64,000 nt of DNA from the NCBI RefSeq assembly GCF_023920225.1, contig NZ_CP092588.1, positions 248,001-312,000 on the forward strand, read 5' to 3'. Position 1 is the stretch's first letter, and each line of letters begins with the position of its first letter. The notes under the pieces were generated by a model that was not told the origin of the DNA, searched no databases, and was given only the letters and a program-made list of their open reading frames with translations. Positions 50,404 through 58,915 of this stretch are shown here, one piece after another. The position numbers and the translations under genes are program-made. Origin of the DNA: Vibrio gazogenes. GTDB lineage: Bacteria; Pseudomonadota; Gammaproteobacteria; Enterobacterales; Vibrionaceae.

Positions 50404-52341
50404 TTGGAAAGCAATCAGAAAAAACTATCCAGAATTAGAAAACCTCGAGTGCACATTACTTATGATGTGGAAATAGGAGATGCAATCGTTCAACGTGAGC
50501 TGCCACTGATTGTCGGGGTGTTGTCTGATCTGTCTGGGTCCCCGAAAGAGGCGCTACCTCCTCTTAAAGAGAGAGCGTTTGTTGAAATAGACCGCGATAA
50601 CTTTAACGATGTGATGGCTGGGAGTGGTGTTCGACTCGCTTATAAAGTTGATAATTTAGTCAATGATGAAGGTGAAAAGCTCAATCTAGAACTCTTTTTT
50701 AATCGAATTGAAGATTTTGAGCCCATTAACTTAGTAAAACAAATTGTGCCAACCAATGCGATTTATGAATCCAGAAACCGTATTCGTGATATGACCGCAA
50801 AGTTGGATGGCAATGACCCTCTCGATGCGATTCTGACAGAAATTCTCGCAGATGAAGAGAAGCAAACGGAACTGACGGATTTGTTTGCTGAGGGGACGGA
50901 TTGGCGAGCTGTCACGCCGACGGATACCGTCAGTAGAATGCTCGCGGAAGGTCGAATGGCTTTGGATGAAGGTCAAATTCCCTATTCATTAGAATTAATT
51001 GGTGAATTTGCTCAGTCGATTTTAAAAAATCGTGCAACGCTGACCGGACGTTTTGCCAGTGACCTCATGACGGACAAAATCGCGCAGATTGACAGCAATC
51101 TAACCAACCAAATCAACCAAGTGATGCATGCCCCAGAGTTTCAAGCCTTAGAAGCGACATGGCGTGGTTTGCACTTCTTTGTCATGAATACAGAAACGGG
51201 CGCGACACTTAAAATTCGCTTACTGAATGTATCGAAAAAAGATCTGCTTAAAGATTTGCAAAAAGCCGTTGAGTTTGACCAAAGTGCTTTATTCAAGAAA
51301 GTTTATGAAGAAGAGTTTGGTACCTACGGGGGCGACCCGTACTCATTCTTAATGGGGGATTATGAATTTGGTCGCCACCCGGAAGATATTGAACTCCTTG
51401 AAAAAATTTCGGGTGTCGCCTCTTCGGCCCATGCGCCGTTTATATCTTCAGCCTACGCTAAATTGTTCGATATGGAAGATTTCTTTACGCTTGCACAGCC
51501 CAGAGATCTGACCAAAATCTTCGAGAGCGCTGAGTTAATCAAATGGCGGAGCTTTCGCAGTAGCGAAGATGCACGTTATGTGTCACTGACTTTGCCTAAA
51601 GTCTTACTACGCCTACCTTATGGCCCCGAAACGGTTGTAGCAGAGGGCTTTGATTTTGTAGAAGATGTTGATGGTTCCGATGCACGTAAATATTTGTGGG
51701 GTAATCCCGCGTATGTGCTCGGCCAGAGAATCACCAATGCTTTTTCTCAATACGGTTGGCTGGCCGCTATTCGTGGTGTTGAAGGTGGCGGATTAGTCGA
51801 AGGATTACCCGCGCATACGTTTAAAACGCCAGCAGGTGACATCAAACTGACTTGCCCCACTCAAGTTTCCATCACCGATCGTCGTGAAAAAGAGCTCAAT
51901 GATCTCGGCTTTATGGCCATTTTGCATTGCAAAGGTAGTGATAAAGCCGCTTTCTTTGGTGGGCAGACCACCGGGCAGCCCCTCAAATACAACACCGATT
52001 CAGCCAATGCCAACGCACGTATTTCTACCATGCTTCCCTATGTACTAAACGCGTCCCGCTTTGCCCACTACATCAAAGTGATTATGCGTGACAAAGTGGG
52101 GAGTTTTGCAACTAAAGATGGTATCTCCGATTACCTCAATAATTGGATTAGCAATTATGTGTTGGTCGATGATGCCGCCCCGCAAACCATGAAAGCCAGC
52201 TATCCCTTGAGAGAATCCCGTATTGATGTGATGGATATTCCGGGCAAACCGGGCAGTTATCGCTCCATTGTGTTTTTGCGCCCGCATTTTCAGTTGGAAG
52301 AGTTGACGGCCTCGATTCGTCTGGTGGCAGAGCTGCCTTAA
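50404..52341 (+). CDS. tssBC: fused T6SS contractile sheath protein TssB-TssC
   Basis: One 645-residue reading frame holds both sheath subunits. Residues about 10-150 are TssB/VipA: KPRVHITYDVEIGDAIVQRELP, AFVEIDRDNFNDVMAG, EDFEPINLVKQI, ESRNRIRDMTAKLDGNDPL. Residues about 165-645 are TssC/VipB: ALEATWRGLHFFV, LLNVSKKDLLKDL, SAHAPFIS, WRSFRSSEDARYVSLTLPKVLLRLPYG, ending HFQLEELTASIRLVAELP. Separate subunits have about 165 and 490 residues, so almost nothing is missing. The start is TTG 50404 with GGAG 8 bases upstream. The sheath wraps the Hcp tube and contracts to push it out. Confidence 0.92.
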   Translation: MESNQKKLSRIRKPRVHITYDVEIGDAIVQRELPLIVGVLSDLSGSPKEALPPLKERAFVEIDRDNFNDVMAGSGVRLAYKVDNLVNDEGEKLNLELFFNRIEDFEPINLVKQIVPTNAIYESRNRIRDMTAKLDGNDPLDAILTEILADEEKQTELTDLFAEGTDWRAVTPTDTVSRMLAEGRMALDEGQIPYSLELIGEFAQSILKNRATLTGRFASDLMTDKIAQIDSNLTNQINQVMHAPEFQALEATWRGLHFFVMNTETGATLKIRLLNVSKKDLLKDLQKAVEFDQSALFKKVYEEEFGTYGGDPYSFLMGDYEFGRHPEDIELLEKISGVASSAHAPFISSAYAKLFDMEDFFTLAQPRDLTKIFESAELIKWRSFRSSEDARYVSLTLPKVLLRLPYGPETVVAEGFDFVEDVDGSDARKYLWGNPAYVLGQRITNAFSQYGWLAAIRGVEGGGLVEGLPAHTFKTPAGDIKLTCPTQVSITDRREKELNDLGFMAILHCKGSDKAAFFGGQTTGQPLKYNTDSANANARISTMLPYVLNASRFAHYIKVIMRDKVGSFATKDGISDYLNNWISNYVLVDDAAPQTMKASYPLRESRIDVMDIPGKPGSYRSIVFLRPHFQLEELTASIRLVAELP

Positions 52342-52383
52342 TAAAACTGATTTGATAACAAAATCTTAAGAGAAGAGACGATT

Positions 52384-53007
52384 ATGGACTTAATATTATT
52401 GCAATTCGGAGCTGATGGTATTGCAGCAGGTGATTTGAACCCGGAAGGTACGGCGATTGGCACCATGATTGACGGTGGAGCAGGGCCAAATTGGTCAGCA
52501 ATGACGGCGAATGCCGGTGGTGCGTTGTTTGATGGAAAAAAATGCATTGAACTGGTTTCTGTGAGCCAAGGGATACAACAGCAAGTTACCACCGATGTGA
52601 GTAATAATGCACGTACATCAGGGCGACCTGTGATTACTGACTTTACCTGCGTGAAATACACGGATGTCACCTCACCTAAAATGTTCGACTACTGTTTGCG
52701 GGCCAAATTGCTCGATGATCCTAAAAAAGATCCGCCAACCATGATTTGGGTACTGCGGAACTCTGGGGATCAGCTGAATATCATCATGCGCTTTGAATTG
52801 CGTGCAGCTTTGATCTCCGAGACCCATTTTCAATCCCACCCCAATGATATGCCGACAGAGCAATTTAAATTGAATTTTACTGAAATCGGTTGGTATCACC
52901 AGGTTCAGGGAGCTGCAATGACCAATGCCGGGACCACAGGTGCTGCATGGAGTATTGGTAATAACCGGCCGATTGCACAAATCACAAAAGGCAGCTCATA
53001 TTCATGA
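52384..53007 (+). CDS. tssD: T6SS inner-tube protein Hcp (TssD)
   Basis: 207 residues, longer than the usual 160-170. The Hcp pattern is seen in CIELVSVSQGIQQQV near residues 58-72, GRPVITDFTCVKYTDVTSPKMFDYCLRAKLLDD, and NFTEIGWYHQV near the C-terminus. It forms hexameric rings inside the sheath and is exported. RBS AAGAGAAGAG precedes ATG 52384. tssE overlaps its stop by four bases. The N-terminal insert (about residues 10-50, Gly/Ala-rich) is unusual. Not the hybrid cluster protein of the same short name. Confidence 0.85.
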   Translation: MDLILLQFGADGIAAGDLNPEGTAIGTMIDGGAGPNWSAMTANAGGALFDGKKCIELVSVSQGIQQQVTTDVSNNARTSGRPVITDFTCVKYTDVTSPKMFDYCLRAKLLDDPKKDPPTMIWVLRNSGDQLNIIMRFELRAALISETHFQSHPNDMPTEQFKLNFTEIGWYHQVQGAAMTNAGTTGAAWSIGNNRPIAQITKGSSYS

Positions 53008-53366
53008 AAGCTTTCTTTGAAAAGTTAACTGCACCGGGGGAGATCATCACAACACGAGATTCTGTGGTTCGTAATGTCGAACATATTTTGTGTTTTGGCG
53101 CGTTCCTTGACGCGGGCGTGGATGCTGATACTGATACGTTGAGTGATGACCACAACGGGCCTTGGTCCGTTGTGGACGTATCTTTAAGTCATGAGCAGCA
53201 GATTATTCAGTTTCAACAGTATTTGGCTCAACTGATTAACGTTCATGAGCCGAGAATCAAAGAAGTGCAGGTAATGACTATCAAATCCAGAGCGGAAGTC
53301 TCCTATTGTCAGCTAAAAATTTGTCTTTATAACGAAGAGTTCGAGCAAGATTTTGTCTTTCATTAG
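53004..53366 (+). CDS. tssE: T6SS baseplate subunit TssE (gp25-like)
   Basis: 120 residues. The gp25/lysozyme-like plan is SVVRNVEHILCFGAF (helix), then SVVDVSLSH and YLAQLINVHEPRIKEVQVMTIK, with beta-strands at the C-terminus (LKICLYNEEFEQDFVFH). TssE joins TssF and TssG in the baseplate wedge. The start overlaps the hcp stop (ATGA). The conserved Glu-Arg pair of gp25 is only partly visible. Confidence 0.75.
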   Translation: MKAFFEKLTAPGEIITTRDSVVRNVEHILCFGAFLDAGVDADTDTLSDDHNGPWSVVDVSLSHEQQIIQFQQYLAQLINVHEPRIKEVQVMTIKSRAEVSYCQLKICLYNEEFEQDFVFH

Positions 53367-53422
53367 TCGCTACTGAGTCAGGTTGTAAAGCACGACCGAG
53401 CACATAAAAGGGTCACTTTGAC

Positions 53423-55267
53423 ATGTCACAGAACCACCATTTTTTTCAACAAGAAATGCGCTATCTGAGAAAGTCTGTAGAAGATTTTAGCCGTACCTAT
53501 CCTGAGATCGCGGCTGAACTTCAGTTGAGTGCTGGCCGGTCGGCAGATCCTCATGTGGAGCAGTTGTTGCAGTCGTTTGCTTATATGACCGGGCGTTTAC
53601 GTGCTGATTTAGTGCAGCAACAAAGTCAAATACCCAATCAATTACTGAGCAGCCTTTATCCGAATTTGATGCGGTCACTGCCTTGTATGACGGTATTACA
53701 AGCGAATGTTGAAATTGATGGTGCCAATTTTATTAATGGTTATGTGCTTGAAAAGGGACGTCAATTTGTCGCGACAGCCAGTCGTATCGGTGCAAATGGT
53801 GAGAAAGACACACTCGAGTGTCGATTTGAAAACAGTTATGAAACCCCATTATGGCCGTTAATCGCTGAAAAGACCGATATTATTCCGAAAAATTCATTTG
53901 CTGAATTGGACCAACTCGGAACGAAATCGGGGCAGCTTTTAAAATCGATTCTTTCGATTAAAGTCAGCAATCTGGGCACGGATCCGATCAAAGATTACCC
54001 TATTGACCGTTTACGTTTTTACATTGCGGATGTTGAGCAACGAGCAAAACTGTATCAACTGTTAAATGATCATTTGCTGGGGGTGGCCGTTCGAGTGGGA
54101 GATAAAATTACTCGCTTGGATGGGCCGAGCAAGCCGTTATCCGCCATTTTGCAATGGCAAGGGTTTGAAGAACAGCAAAATGTACTGCCAGATGATGCCG
54201 GAAGTTTACGCGCTTATCGCCTACTTCAGGAATATTTTTCTTTTACTGAGAAATTTTATTTTCTTGATATCAAGGGCTTGGATGAGTGTGACATCTTGAG
54301 TGAAGCGCATGACAATATCGAGGTTCTGTTGTTACTGGAGCAATCGTCGAAAAGCATTCATCTTCATCCTCACTGCTTCAAGTTAAATTGTTTTCCTGCG
54401 ATTAATTTGTATGAAAAAACATTTAAGCCCATTGCATTGATTCAGAGTCAGCATGAATATCGGCTATTAGCCGATGAACGGCATTATCTGTATGGCGAAG
54501 TCCACAATATTACCGACGTGAGAAGTATTGCTTATAACAGCAAAAGCCGCCTGGTTAGCCCATGGCTAGGTGCAAATGCCCAAAGTAGTGCTCAGCAATT
54601 TTATATTACGCGTCCGGTGGATTTATTAGCGCCCGGAGAGCATGGGCTGGATATTCTAATTTCTCTCTATCAACCGGATTTTTCTCCTAGTGACCCTGTG
54701 GATCAAACACTTGTCGTCAAAGGGTTGTGTAATAACCGCCGTATTCCTGAGTCGTTGAGAGCAGGTCAGACCATGCAGCTGGTCGGGTCGGGGCCAATGA
54801 TCAATGCGAGTATCCAAGATAGCCCCAGTAAATTCAGAGCGGCCAAGTTGCAGAGCAAGAATACGCTGAAGCTATTGTCTCAATTGTCATTAAACCTGAG
54901 TTCACTGAGTGGAAAGGAAGACAGTCTGGTCGCTTTGAAGCAAACGTTGGGCTTATATAGCCATGCCAGTTCTATGACGCATCAACGTCAATTAGCGGGA
55001 ATTGACACGATGAACGTGCAAGCCATTACCAAGCGGATTGGCGCGGATTCATGGCGGGGTCACTGCCGCGGAAGCCTGATTACATTAGCCATTAACGAAG
55101 ACTATTTTTCGGATTCTAATCCATTACTGTTCGGTGCTGTATTGAGTTACTTCTTTGGTTTATATACGACGTTAAATCATTTTGTTCAATTGCAACTGGT
55201 CAGTGATCAACGAGAAGGAGTGTGGCGACAATGGCAACCACGCATTGGCGAAAAGGTTATTCTGTAA
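53423..55267 (+). CDS. tssF: T6SS baseplate subunit TssF
   Basis: 614 residues. The start FFQQEMRYLRKSVEDFSRTYPEIAAELQL and RSADPHVEQLLQSFAYMTGRLRADL are the TssF/VasA signature; LSSLYPNLMRSLPCMTVLQ follows. The C-terminus overlaps the start of tssG by 37 bases. TssF forms a 2:1 wedge with TssG. Length is as expected (about 590-620). A 56-base gap separates it from tssE. Confidence 0.9.
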   Translation: MSQNHHFFQQEMRYLRKSVEDFSRTYPEIAAELQLSAGRSADPHVEQLLQSFAYMTGRLRADLVQQQSQIPNQLLSSLYPNLMRSLPCMTVLQANVEIDGANFINGYVLEKGRQFVATASRIGANGEKDTLECRFENSYETPLWPLIAEKTDIIPKNSFAELDQLGTKSGQLLKSILSIKVSNLGTDPIKDYPIDRLRFYIADVEQRAKLYQLLNDHLLGVAVRVGDKITRLDGPSKPLSAILQWQGFEEQQNVLPDDAGSLRAYRLLQEYFSFTEKFYFLDIKGLDECDILSEAHDNIEVLLLLEQSSKSIHLHPHCFKLNCFPAINLYEKTFKPIALIQSQHEYRLLADERHYLYGEVHNITDVRSIAYNSKSRLVSPWLGANAQSSAQQFYITRPVDLLAPGEHGLDILISLYQPDFSPSDPVDQTLVVKGLCNNRRIPESLRAGQTMQLVGSGPMINASIQDSPSKFRAAKLQSKNTLKLLSQLSLNLSSLSGKEDSLVALKQTLGLYSHASSMTHQRQLAGIDTMNVQAITKRIGADSWRGHCRGSLITLAINEDYFSDSNPLLFGAVLSYFFGLYTTLNHFVQLQLVSDQREGVWRQWQPRIGEKVIL

Positions 55268-56280
55268 ACCAATTATTTCATGAAGCTGGGGTGACTTGGT
55301 CATTCTATCAATTGGTGCGCTTATTCATTGGTAGCGGCGTAACAGAAGACGATATCTTAGAAGAATTGGGGCGAAAAGTTTTCTTTACCGGCTCGCTTTC
55401 TCGTAGCTTGCCACCCGGAGAAATTCGCCGAGTCTCATCGTCAAAGCAAGCCCTGATGTCTGAGCATGACGTAGACCATGCAGAAAAACACATGATTGAG
55501 TGTGCCTACTACAATATTTATGGTTTGGACGGACCGCTGCCTGAGCCATTCTCTGAAATGATGATCGATGATCTGCATGATGGTCAGGGGGGGATGAAGG
55601 CATTTATTAATATTTTTAATCATCGTATTCATGCCCTTCGCTACCTCATTCAGGCGCAGCATAGTTATACCTTGGCAAGCAGTGATGCCAGCCATAGTTA
55701 TATCGGTCAATGTTTATTGGCGTTAAGTGGTCATTCGCTTCCTCAACAGCGCCGTTTGAGTGGGCAACATCCCAGCGATTTGATTGCACTTTCTGGTCAT
55801 TTAGCCAATTGTCGTCTCAATTTCCCGACCATCTGCCGGGTCATGCAGACGGTACTGAATTTACCCGTGATTGAACTGCAAAGTCTGCTTGGTCGTTGGC
55901 TGACGGTCCAGAAACAAGACCAGACATTGTTAGGTGAATCGAATCACCGCTTAGGGGGTGAAGCGACATTAGGTAAAAGAGTTTGGGATCAGCAGGCTGC
56001 ATTTGGTTTAGTGGTTGGTCCGGTCAGTCATCGTCGTCTTGCCCAGCTTGTCCCCGGTGGTGAGGATTTTCCAAAACTGAAACAGTTGGTCACTTGGCTA
56101 GCTGAAAAGCGTTGCGATTGTTTCATGACGATAGTGTGCCAGCCCGAAGAGAAGCACGAGGAAAACGCAACCCATTTAGGCAACCGGCCGAGCATGACCA
56201 ATCGTTTGGGCTATGGGGCTGCATTACAAAGTGCGGTTCCCCAAACGAAACGCATCAGTTTCATGTTGAATATCGTGTAG
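55231..56280 (+). CDS. tssG: T6SS baseplate subunit TssG
   Basis: 349 residues. It starts MATTHWRKGYSVNQLFHEAG, with GVTWSFYQLVRLFIGSG as the usual N-terminal region, and LNLPVIELQSLLGRWLTVQKQDQTLLG and RVWDQQAAFGLVVGPV in the second half, matching TssG/VasB. ATG 55231 is preferred; GTG 55222 lies only one base after AAGGAG. The gene lies partly inside the 3' end of tssF. Confidence 0.9.
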   Translation: MATTHWRKGYSVNQLFHEAGVTWSFYQLVRLFIGSGVTEDDILEELGRKVFFTGSLSRSLPPGEIRRVSSSKQALMSEHDVDHAEKHMIECAYYNIYGLDGPLPEPFSEMMIDDLHDGQGGMKAFINIFNHRIHALRYLIQAQHSYTLASSDASHSYIGQCLLALSGHSLPQQRRLSGQHPSDLIALSGHLANCRLNFPTICRVMQTVLNLPVIELQSLLGRWLTVQKQDQTLLGESNHRLGGEATLGKRVWDQQAAFGLVVGPVSHRRLAQLVPGGEDFPKLKQLVTWLAEKRCDCFMTIVCQPEEKHEENATHLGNRPSMTNRLGYGAALQSAVPQTKRISFMLNIV

Positions 56281-56289
56281 GGGGATGCC

Positions 56290-56769
56290 ATGAGAAAAAA
56301 TGCTATTGGTACGGTTTTGCTGATACTCCTTCTGACAGCGTCAGGATGCGGTGTCACAAAGTACATTCCATTCTATCCCGAGCAGAATAATGAGATAGCG
56401 TCTATTTCTGTCCAGTCAGATGTGCACAGTAACCAAAATATTCCGGTATCCATGGATATTCTGTTTGTTTATCAAGACGGTTTAGAAGAAGGCTTAAAAC
56501 ATCTGACAGGCTCAGCATGGTTCAAAAACAAAGCAGCGTTTTTACTACGCTATCAACATGCTCTGGATATCGTTCATCTGGAAGTTGTGCCACAGACTGC
56601 ACCGCAAGAAGTGCCATTGCCCGACAATTATCAAGCCGCAATTCAAGTGATTCTATTTGCGAACTATCTCGATCCAAAAGGTCAATATCAGGCGGATTTG
56701 AGTCAGTTTAAACATTTGGATATTCGGTTACGCAAAGATCGCTATACATTAAAGGAACAAAGCGAATGA
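56290..56769 (+). CDS. tssJ: T6SS outer-membrane lipoprotein TssJ
   Basis: 159 residues with a lipoprotein signal (VLLILLLTASGC, lipidated Cys20). The body is a beta-sandwich-like sequence with MDILFVYQDGLEEGLKHLTGSAWFKNK and ALDIVHLEVVPQTAPQEVPLPDNYQAAIQVILFANYLDPKG, as in TssJ/Lip. It anchors the TssJLM membrane complex to the outer membrane. Stop overlaps the tssK start (ATGA). Confidence 0.85.
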   Translation: MRKNAIGTVLLILLLTASGCGVTKYIPFYPEQNNEIASISVQSDVHSNQNIPVSMDILFVYQDGLEEGLKHLTGSAWFKNKAAFLLRYQHALDIVHLEVVPQTAPQEVPLPDNYQAAIQVILFANYLDPKGQYQADLSQFKHLDIRLRKDRYTLKEQSE

Positions 56770-58184
56770 CTACCTTAAGTACCTTGCCACAACCCGTATG
56801 TTGGTTTGAAGGTATGATGCTTTCTCCTCAGCATTTCCAACAAAATCATATCTACTGGGAGCGGCAGCTTGAATTTTTAACCCAATCTCTCCAGCCCTAT
56901 CAATGGGGCATTTTGTCGATGCGAGTCGATGAAAGTCGGTTGCTGGAAGGCGTTGTTGAAGTCACCGCTTTGCGAGCGATCATGCCGGATGGATTATTGG
57001 TTGATTACGATGGTTTGACGACCGAACCGGCAGCGCTTCGGTTGGCCTTGGATCTCAACGACTATCCGGAACTGGCAGAAGTCGGCAAAGCAAAAATTAT
57101 GTTAACGGTGCCGATTCGGGTGCCGGGCAGTGCCAGTCACAGCTCGGATATTCAGCGTTTTGTCGCCACACAGAGTGAACCTGTGAAAGATGATAATACC
57201 GGTGAGGGCAGCGCCGAAGTGCAACGTTTACAACCCTGTATGGCTCTACAAATCGGTAGCAAAGTTCGTCAGCAATACGTGTCGCTTCCGCTCTTAGAAG
57301 TCAGAAAAACCGAGGGTGACCAGTTCGAAGTCACCGAATATTCTCCCCCGCTGCTGCAAATCGGCGCAGACCATTTCTTACACCAGCAAGAACAAGGGCT
57401 TGAGCGCCGACCGCTACAGAACCGCCTACAAAAAGGTGCTTTTCTGATCCGTAAAAAAGCGCGTCAATTAGCGGGCTTTGCCGAGAAAGGCGATGAACAG
57501 TTTGGTAACCGGGTCACTGAGCAACACCGCCATTGGATTCGTGCGATGGTCCAGCATTTGCCGGAATTTGAGTTATTAGCGGACAATGAAAAAAGTGCAC
57601 CGTGGTCGGTATACCAAGTGTTGGCGCGCGTGGTTGGCACCTTGTGTGAGCTAGATATGAGCGCTATCCCGCCCAAATTACCGAGGTATAGCCATGACGA
57701 CTGTCAAAGTGGTATCGACGTTGCGCTCAACTATATTATTTCGCAACTTGATAAAGTGAATTTACGTTATACCAGCTTACCATTTGAAGAAGGGCAGGAT
57801 GGTGTCTTCTCGATTGCTTTTGATAAAGCATGGAGTGGCCAAGATCTTTTGATTGAATTGCAGGCGAGAGACAATCAAATTCCTGCTGAGATGGCGGAAT
57901 GGCTGGCGGATTGTCGTATCGCTTCAGCTCGCATTCATAAAGAATTATCGATAAAACGCGTGTTGGGTGCAAAATCTGAAGCGACGGAATTCGATGAAGC
58001 AACGGGGATCAGACAGTCGTCCGGCAATGCTCTGTTTTATATCAAAGTTGATGAACGCTTTATCAAAGCCGGACAATCATTAGTCATTGCGTGTACCAAT
58101 GGCAAAATTAAGTCCATGCAACCCAAGCGTATTATTTTGCATCTGCCGCATCAAACCAATATTGCTTTGGATGAAGGAGATTGA
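56766..58184 (+). CDS. tssK: T6SS baseplate adaptor TssK
   Basis: 472 residues. The TssK/VasE signature is PVCWFEGMMLSPQHFQQNHIYWERQL near the N-terminus, and EYSPPLLQIGADHFL, ASARIHKELSIKRVLGAKSE and LFYIKVDERFIKAG follow. It links baseplate to the TssL/TssM membrane complex. Length is normal (about 440-470). Start overlaps tssJ by four bases and it is followed by tssL after two bases. Confidence 0.93.
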   Translation: MTTLSTLPQPVCWFEGMMLSPQHFQQNHIYWERQLEFLTQSLQPYQWGILSMRVDESRLLEGVVEVTALRAIMPDGLLVDYDGLTTEPAALRLALDLNDYPELAEVGKAKIMLTVPIRVPGSASHSSDIQRFVATQSEPVKDDNTGEGSAEVQRLQPCMALQIGSKVRQQYVSLPLLEVRKTEGDQFEVTEYSPPLLQIGADHFLHQQEQGLERRPLQNRLQKGAFLIRKKARQLAGFAEKGDEQFGNRVTEQHRHWIRAMVQHLPEFELLADNEKSAPWSVYQVLARVVGTLCELDMSAIPPKLPRYSHDDCQSGIDVALNYIISQLDKVNLRYTSLPFEEGQDGVFSIAFDKAWSGQDLLIELQARDNQIPAEMAEWLADCRIASARIHKELSIKRVLGAKSEATEFDEATGIRQSSGNALFYIKVDERFIKAGQSLVIACTNGKIKSMQPKRIILHLPHQTNIALDEGD

Positions 58185-58186
58185 TC

Positions 58187-58915
58187 GTGCCTCAGTCCTC
58201 ACTGAATCTGGTCGAGCTCACAACTGAGTTTTATCAAAAAATTGCCACCGTCAAAAACTGGATACAAGACGAACAGTTATTGGTGGAAGCCAAGCTCATT
58301 TTAAAGTTACAAGAGCCGCCAACGCATGAAGATGCCGCCCATGCAATGAGTCTGTTTTTGTGTCAATGGTTGAATCAGCAACGTCAATATTGGACAGCTA
58401 AACTCAGTGAGCGGCAGGCCATTATTTTTGATCAAGCGTGTTTTGCTTTGGCCGCAATGGCGGATGAAATTTTCATACTGGAGTTAGATTGGATCGGGCA
58501 GGCGTATTGGAGCGATGTCTTACTAGAAGATTATTTCTATCAGAGTTGCTCAGCTGGCGGGACGTTGTATCGTCAATTCGATCGGTTATTGCAAGGTTCC
58601 AAGCATGATAGTTTTGAAATTCAGCTCGCCTCGGTCTATCTGCTTGTGCTGCGGCTGGGGTTTGCCGGGCAGTATCGTGATGACCCTATTTTAGAGCAGT
58701 ATCGAGACAAGCTCTTTAAGCTGGTTTCCCGCCATCAGGCGATATCGGTCGATTACTTACAACCACAAGCTTATCAACACAACTTAAAGTCCCAATATGA
58801 GCAACGTTTAGCACCCATAGGGAACTGGTATCGTGGTATTGCCTACGGCACTACGCTCTTTCTCACTGTTGGGGTGGTGGCTTGGTTGCTATTGAATCAA
58901 GAGTTGTTCTCATGA
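58187..58915 (+). CDS. tssL: T6SS inner-membrane protein TssL (DotU/IcmH family)
   Basis: 242 residues. The cytoplasmic hook domain is followed by one C-terminal membrane segment (GTTLFLTVGVVAWLLL), as in DotU-like TssL; no OmpA-type peptidoglycan-binding extension is present. Family features include AALAAMADEIFILELDWIGQAYWSDVLLEDYFYQ and LLVLRLGFAGQYRDDP. The start is GTG 58187 with AAGGAG 7 bases upstream; a TTG at 58181 is also in frame. The stop overlaps the tssM start (ATGA). Confidence 0.92.
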   Translation: MPQSSLNLVELTTEFYQKIATVKNWIQDEQLLVEAKLILKLQEPPTHEDAAHAMSLFLCQWLNQQRQYWTAKLSERQAIIFDQACFALAAMADEIFILELDWIGQAYWSDVLLEDYFYQSCSAGGTLYRQFDRLLQGSKHDSFEIQLASVYLLVLRLGFAGQYRDDPILEQYRDKLFKLVSRHQAISVDYLQPQAYQHNLKSQYEQRLAPIGNWYRGIAYGTTLFLTVGVVAWLLLNQELFS

